Part shown: in pieces, positions 5,662 through 8,447 of the stretch | Layout of the letters: every line of letters starts with the position of its first letter | Position numbering within the stretch: the first letter of the stretch is position 1 | DNA from: Chitinophagaceae bacterium | Lineage (GTDB): Bacteria > Bacteroidota > Bacteroidia > Chitinophagales > Chitinophagaceae | NCBI GenBank assembly: GCA_947442905.1 | Contig: CANEWV010000052.1 | Location: forward strand, 1-8,447 | Direction of reading: 5' to 3' | DNA: 8,447 nt | Program-made: the position numbers and the translations under genes | Notes under the pieces: model-generated | The model's database searches: none | Told to the model about the DNA's origin: nothing | The model's input: the letters and a program-made list of their open reading frames with translations, nothing else

Positions 5662-8157
5662 CTACTTTTTTGCTTTAGATGCCGCCGCTTTTTGCAAAGC
5701 TTCTAATTTTGCAACGTACAAACTTCGGCCGTGTGTACCTAAAATAATTTCATTGTCACGTGGATGAATTACAATGTCATGAACAGGCACACTTGCAGGT
5801 AAACCCTTATTCCACATCATAGAGCTATTGCCTCCATCTGTACTTACATATAGACCGCCATCTGTACCAACATATAAAACGTTTTCGTTGGCAACATCTT
5901 CTTTAATAACGTTTACAGGCTCTACCGGAAGGTCTTTCATGATTTGTTTCCATGTGGCTCCATAATCATCAGAACGGTATACATAGGCGTTAAAATGGTC
6001 ATTACGGTAGCCGTTTAAGGTCACATACACTCTTGCTTCATTAAAAGCACTCGCTACTACCCTGCTTACATACAATCCCTTTGGTAATCCTTTATTCAAT
6101 AATGAAAAAGTATAACCGCCATCTTTAGTGACTTGAACATGACCATCATCAGAACCTACATAAACAAGTCCAAATTTAATAGGGCTTTCACTCATGGTTG
6201 CTAAAGTTCCAAAAGGGACGTCTCCTTGTGCAGGATTGGAAGTTAAATCTGCACTAAGCGTCACTAAACTATCACCTCTGTTCAATGAACGGTGGAATTT
6301 ATTACTTCCATAATAAAATACATCTTGGTTGTGTCTACTCAACAATATAGGTGTTTGCCAGTTGTAACGTAGCGCTGTTTCACCTAAATCGCGAGAAGGT
6401 CTTACCGATTTTCTTTCTTTGGTTACTAAATTTTGACGAGAATAGGCACCAAATTGAGAACCACTATAAATAGTTTTATTGTCTCTGAAATCTACTTGTA
6501 CTTGCATACCATCACCTCCATTAATTCCTGTAAATGGATTATGACCACTATCATACCAATCATAATTTTCTTTGTTCATACTTGAACCATACCATGTGCC
6601 ATTGTCTTGAAGTCCTCCATAAACATTATATGGCTTGGCCATATCAACTGCAATATTGTAAAATTGTCCAACAGCCGGTGTATTGGCTTTAAACCAATGT
6701 TCCCCATCATCATAGGTAATATTACAACCACCATCATTTCCAATAATCATGTGGCTATCATGCTTTCCATTCATCCAAACAAAGTGATGATCTGCGTGTA
6801 CATTTTCTTTACCAATTTCTTTAAATGTTTTACCGCCATCGGTACTTAAAACAACACCTACACCCGTTAATGCGATTTTATTATCGTTGGTTGGGCTCAC
6901 AAATACTTTTCCAAAATAATAGCCATAGGTACTATAAATACCAATGGTTTTATCATGTGTTTTTTTCCAGCTCGCACCACCATCATCGCTACGGTATAAT
7001 GCTGCACCATAAATTGGCGTTTCAAAAAGCGCTGTATTGGCATCATATAAATAATCCCAAATACAAGTATGCGCCAAGGCTCCATTTTTTACAGCCTCTT
7101 TAATACCCGCAGCCGAATACTTAGTAGGCATTTGATTACGTGGTGAGCGAACAAATGCGTTTAACTTTTTATCATCGAGTGCAGCAAATTGTTCTTTACT
7201 TAAATCTTTGAAATCCCTTAACACATACCTTGTTGTATCGGTGGTGTTTTTTAAATCCGTTTCAGGTTGGTGGAAATTATTATCTACAACAGCAAATACA
7301 GTATTAGGGTTTTGTGGATATACCGCTAATCCAATTCTTCCTACACCATCACCATTTGGAAATCCAGAACTTGTCGTATTAACCTGTTTCCAAGTATTAC
7401 CACCGTCTGTACTTTTATAAATACCACTGGTTTTACCTGACTCTTCAAAGTTAGAAGCCGTTCTAGTTTTGTACCACATAGCAGCATATAAAATAGATGG
7501 ATTTTTGCTATCGATATCAATATCTACAGCGCCCGTGTTTGCATCTACATATAATGTTTGATTCCAGTTTTTTCCCCCATCGGTAGTTTTATAAACACCA
7601 CGTTCTTTATTAGGTGAATACAAGTGACCGAGAGCAGCAACCCAAGCCGTATTGGGCTCCTTTTCATCAATCACAATTTTTCCTATGTGATGGCTTTCCG
7701 GAAGTCCAAGGTAATCCCAAGACTTACCACCATTGCTAGATTTATAAACACCAATACCAGCATAGGATGATCTACTACTATTTACTTCACCCGTACCAAC
7801 CCATATGATATTACTTTTCCAATTAACTGCTATCGCTCCAATGGTTAATATAGCTTCTGAATCAAATACGGGTGTAAAACTTTGACCATTGTTAATGGTA
7901 TGCCATAAACCACCTGTTGCATACGCTACATAAAAATTAGTGGGATCATCTGGGTTAACAGCCATATCAACAACCCTTCCACTCATAACGCTAGGTCCAA
8001 TATTTCTAAAGGCCGTTCCATTAATGGTCGAAGCTTCCAACAATTTTTTACGCTGTTCGATAGCGGACAATCTTTCTGAAGCAGTCGTAGGCTTGATTTG
8101 TGCGTTGCTAAACATTGCGAATGTTAGCAAAAGGCAAAAACTGAGTATTTTTCTCAT
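5662..8157 (-). CDS. Secreted sortilin/VPS10-like Asp-box beta-propeller protein
   Basis: The 831-residue product starts with a signal peptide (MRKILSFCLLLTFAMFSNAQ, probable cleavage after Ala19), so it is exported to the periplasm or beyond. The rest is a run of beta-propeller blades with Asp-box (BNR) turns, S/T-x-D-G-G-x-x-W/F. I count nine at about residues 140, 190, 249, 390, 438, 482, 677, 729 and 772, for example TTDGGKNW, STDGGNTW, SDDGGASW and TKDGGYTF. HADHHFVWMN (454-463), GNDGG (473-477) and GGLQDNGTW (514-522) are further blocks that I associate with the sortilin/VPS10-like group of Bacteroidota. The irregular segment 295-380 interrupts the repeats. Residues predicting sialidase catalysis were not seen, so 'glycosyl hydrolase' names often used for such proteins are unsupported. 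It ends soon after HGRSLYVAKL with a basic Ala/Lys tail and no visible type IX sorting domain. Function and ligand are unknown; the fold call is strong. Confidence 0.85.
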   Translation of the reverse strand: MRKILSFCLLLTFAMFSNAQIKPTTASERLSAIEQRKKLLEASTINGTAFRNIGPSVMSGRVVDMAVNPDDPTNFYVAYATGGLWHTINNGQSFTPVFDSEAILTIGAIAVNWKSNIIWVGTGEVNSSRSSYAGIGVYKSSNGGKSWDYLGLPESHHIGKIVIDEKEPNTAWVAALGHLYSPNKERGVYKTTDGGKNWNQTLYVDANTGAVDIDIDSKNPSILYAAMWYKTRTASNFEESGKTSGIYKSTDGGNTWKQVNTTSSGFPNGDGVGRIGLAVYPQNPNTVFAVVDNNFHQPETDLKNTTDTTRYVLRDFKDLSKEQFAALDDKKLNAFVRSPRNQMPTKYSAAGIKEAVKNGALAHTCIWDYLYDANTALFETPIYGAALYRSDDGGASWKKTHDKTIGIYSTYGYYFGKVFVSPTNDNKIALTGVGVVLSTDGGKTFKEIGKENVHADHHFVWMNGKHDSHMIIGNDGGCNITYDDGEHWFKANTPAVGQFYNIAVDMAKPYNVYGGLQDNGTWYGSSMNKENYDWYDSGHNPFTGINGGDGMQVQVDFRDNKTIYSGSQFGAYSRQNLVTKERKSVRPSRDLGETALRYNWQTPILLSRHNQDVFYYGSNKFHRSLNRGDSLVTLSADLTSNPAQGDVPFGTLATMSESPIKFGLVYVGSDDGHVQVTKDGGYTFSLLNKGLPKGLYVSRVVASAFNEARVYVTLNGYRNDHFNAYVYRSDDYGATWKQIMKDLPVEPVNVIKEDVANENVLYVGTDGGLYVSTDGGNSSMMWNKGLPASVPVHDIVIHPRDNEIILGTHGRSLYVAKLEALQKAAASKAKK

Positions 8158-8202
8158 AGTGGTACTTATAATTTGTATTTTTAAGTGATTAAATGTAAGA
8201 AA
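8158..8202. promoter_or_regulatory. Short divergent promoter region, weak -7-like boxes
   Basis: These 45 bp must hold at least part of both divergent promoters. TATTTTTA at 8176-8183 (plus) and TACATTTA on the minus strand of 8190-8197 each differ from TAnnTTTG only in the final base. In DNA this A/T-rich such matches are expected by chance, so they are noted as the best candidates only. Confidence 0.25.
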
Positions 8203-8447
8203 ATGCGCCTTCTTTTTACCCTTTTTTCTCTACTATTTTACATCAGCGTAATTGCTCAGTGTAAGACCTTTAAAATCACGTCCAAAGGTGATACGATCAA
8301 TTGCACAGAGGCGAGTGGTGCAAAAAGAGGTAAATGGAAGATTGAAGCCCCTCCATTAAGAGGTGAAAAAGGCTATATTGAAGAAGGTGTATTTGTAAAC
8401 GATAAAAAAGAAGGTACTTGGCGCCGATTTAATTTAATGGGCGACCC
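8203..8447 (+). CDS. Secreted MORN-like repeat protein, N-terminal part only
   Basis: The frame is open from ATG 8203 to the window edge (81 full codons). The product begins MRLLFTLFSLLFYISVIAQ, a signal peptide with likely cleavage after Ala18; a Gln precedes the following Cys, so a lipoprotein is unlikely. The mature part starts CKTFKITSKGDTINCTEASG, with two cysteines that could form a disulfide. Later comes GYIEEGVFVNDKKEGTWRRF, matching the G-x-x-x-x-x-K-x-G-x-W pattern of MORN-variant repeats common in Bacteroidota secreted proteins, sometimes named YwqK-like antitoxins without functional support. An in-frame GTG at 8185 is possible, but 8203 puts the signal peptide at the very N-terminus. 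It is divergent from the propeller gene. The repeat call rests on one or two partial units. Confidence 0.6.
   Translation, partial: MRLLFTLFSLLFYISVIAQCKTFKITSKGDTINCTEASGAKRGKWKIEAPPLRGEKGYIEEGVFVNDKKEGTWRRFNLMGD

Noticed and set aside
6607..7103. Two open frames on the plus strand inside the propeller gene
   Set aside because: They are antisense to a strong coding region with clear Asp-box repeats, and their translations (His/Tyr-rich) show no domain features.
5662..8157. Sialidase or glycosyl hydrolase activity for the Asp-box protein
   Set aside because: Asp-boxes are structural turns found in many non-enzymatic propellers; no sialidase arginine triad or F/Y-R-I-P motif was seen.
7940..8188. 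Plus-strand open frame over the 5' end of the propeller gene
   Set aside because: It is antisense to the signal peptide and first blade and has no independent support.

Overview
The window looks like chromosomal DNA from a low-GC member of the Bacteroidota, probably Chitinophagaceae or a close relative. The evidence is an A-rich stretch before start codons with no Shine-Dalgarno sequence, promoter-like TAnnTTTG boxes close to start codons, a small lipoprotein and a sortilin-like beta-propeller protein of types common in that phylum, and a sigma factor/membrane protease pair typical of it. This placement comes from protein character and was not searched. No tRNA, rRNA, CRISPR array, IS element or phage gene was seen, and genes fill nearly the whole window.

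Layout. (1) 1-112, minus strand: start of a small lipoprotein gene that runs off the left edge. (2) 113-262: a divergent regulatory region with two inverted copies of a 17-bp element around a T9-G-A8 tract. (3) 263-1956, plus strand: a two-gene operon of an ECF sigma factor and a membrane protein that joins an anti-sigma-like cytoplasmic segment, one transmembrane helix and a trypsin-like protease domain with an intact His/Asp/Ser triad. (4) 1978-2880, minus strand: a sugar-phosphate nucleotidyltransferase. (5) 2942-3826, plus strand: a PLP enzyme of the ACC deaminase/D-cysteine desulfhydrase family. (6) 3815-4528, minus strand: lipB, whose 3' end overlaps the PLP gene. (7) 4568-5620, plus strand: an RluD-type pseudouridine synthase, divergent from lipB. 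(8) 5662-8157, minus strand: a large secreted Asp-box beta-propeller protein sharing a bidirectional terminator with the pseudouridine synthase gene. (9) 8203-8447, plus strand: start of a secreted protein with MORN-like sequence, cut by the right edge.

How the genes relate. Only the sigma factor and the protease-fused protein form a clear operon. The most plausible reading is an envelope-sensing circuit: the membrane protein would hold the sigma factor at the membrane and respond to periplasmic conditions through its protease domain, and the paired 17-bp elements may be sites for autoregulation and for control of the divergent lipoprotein gene. That circuit is inferred. The other genes are mostly single housekeeping or secreted-protein genes in alternating orientation, with compact shared promoters and terminators between them.
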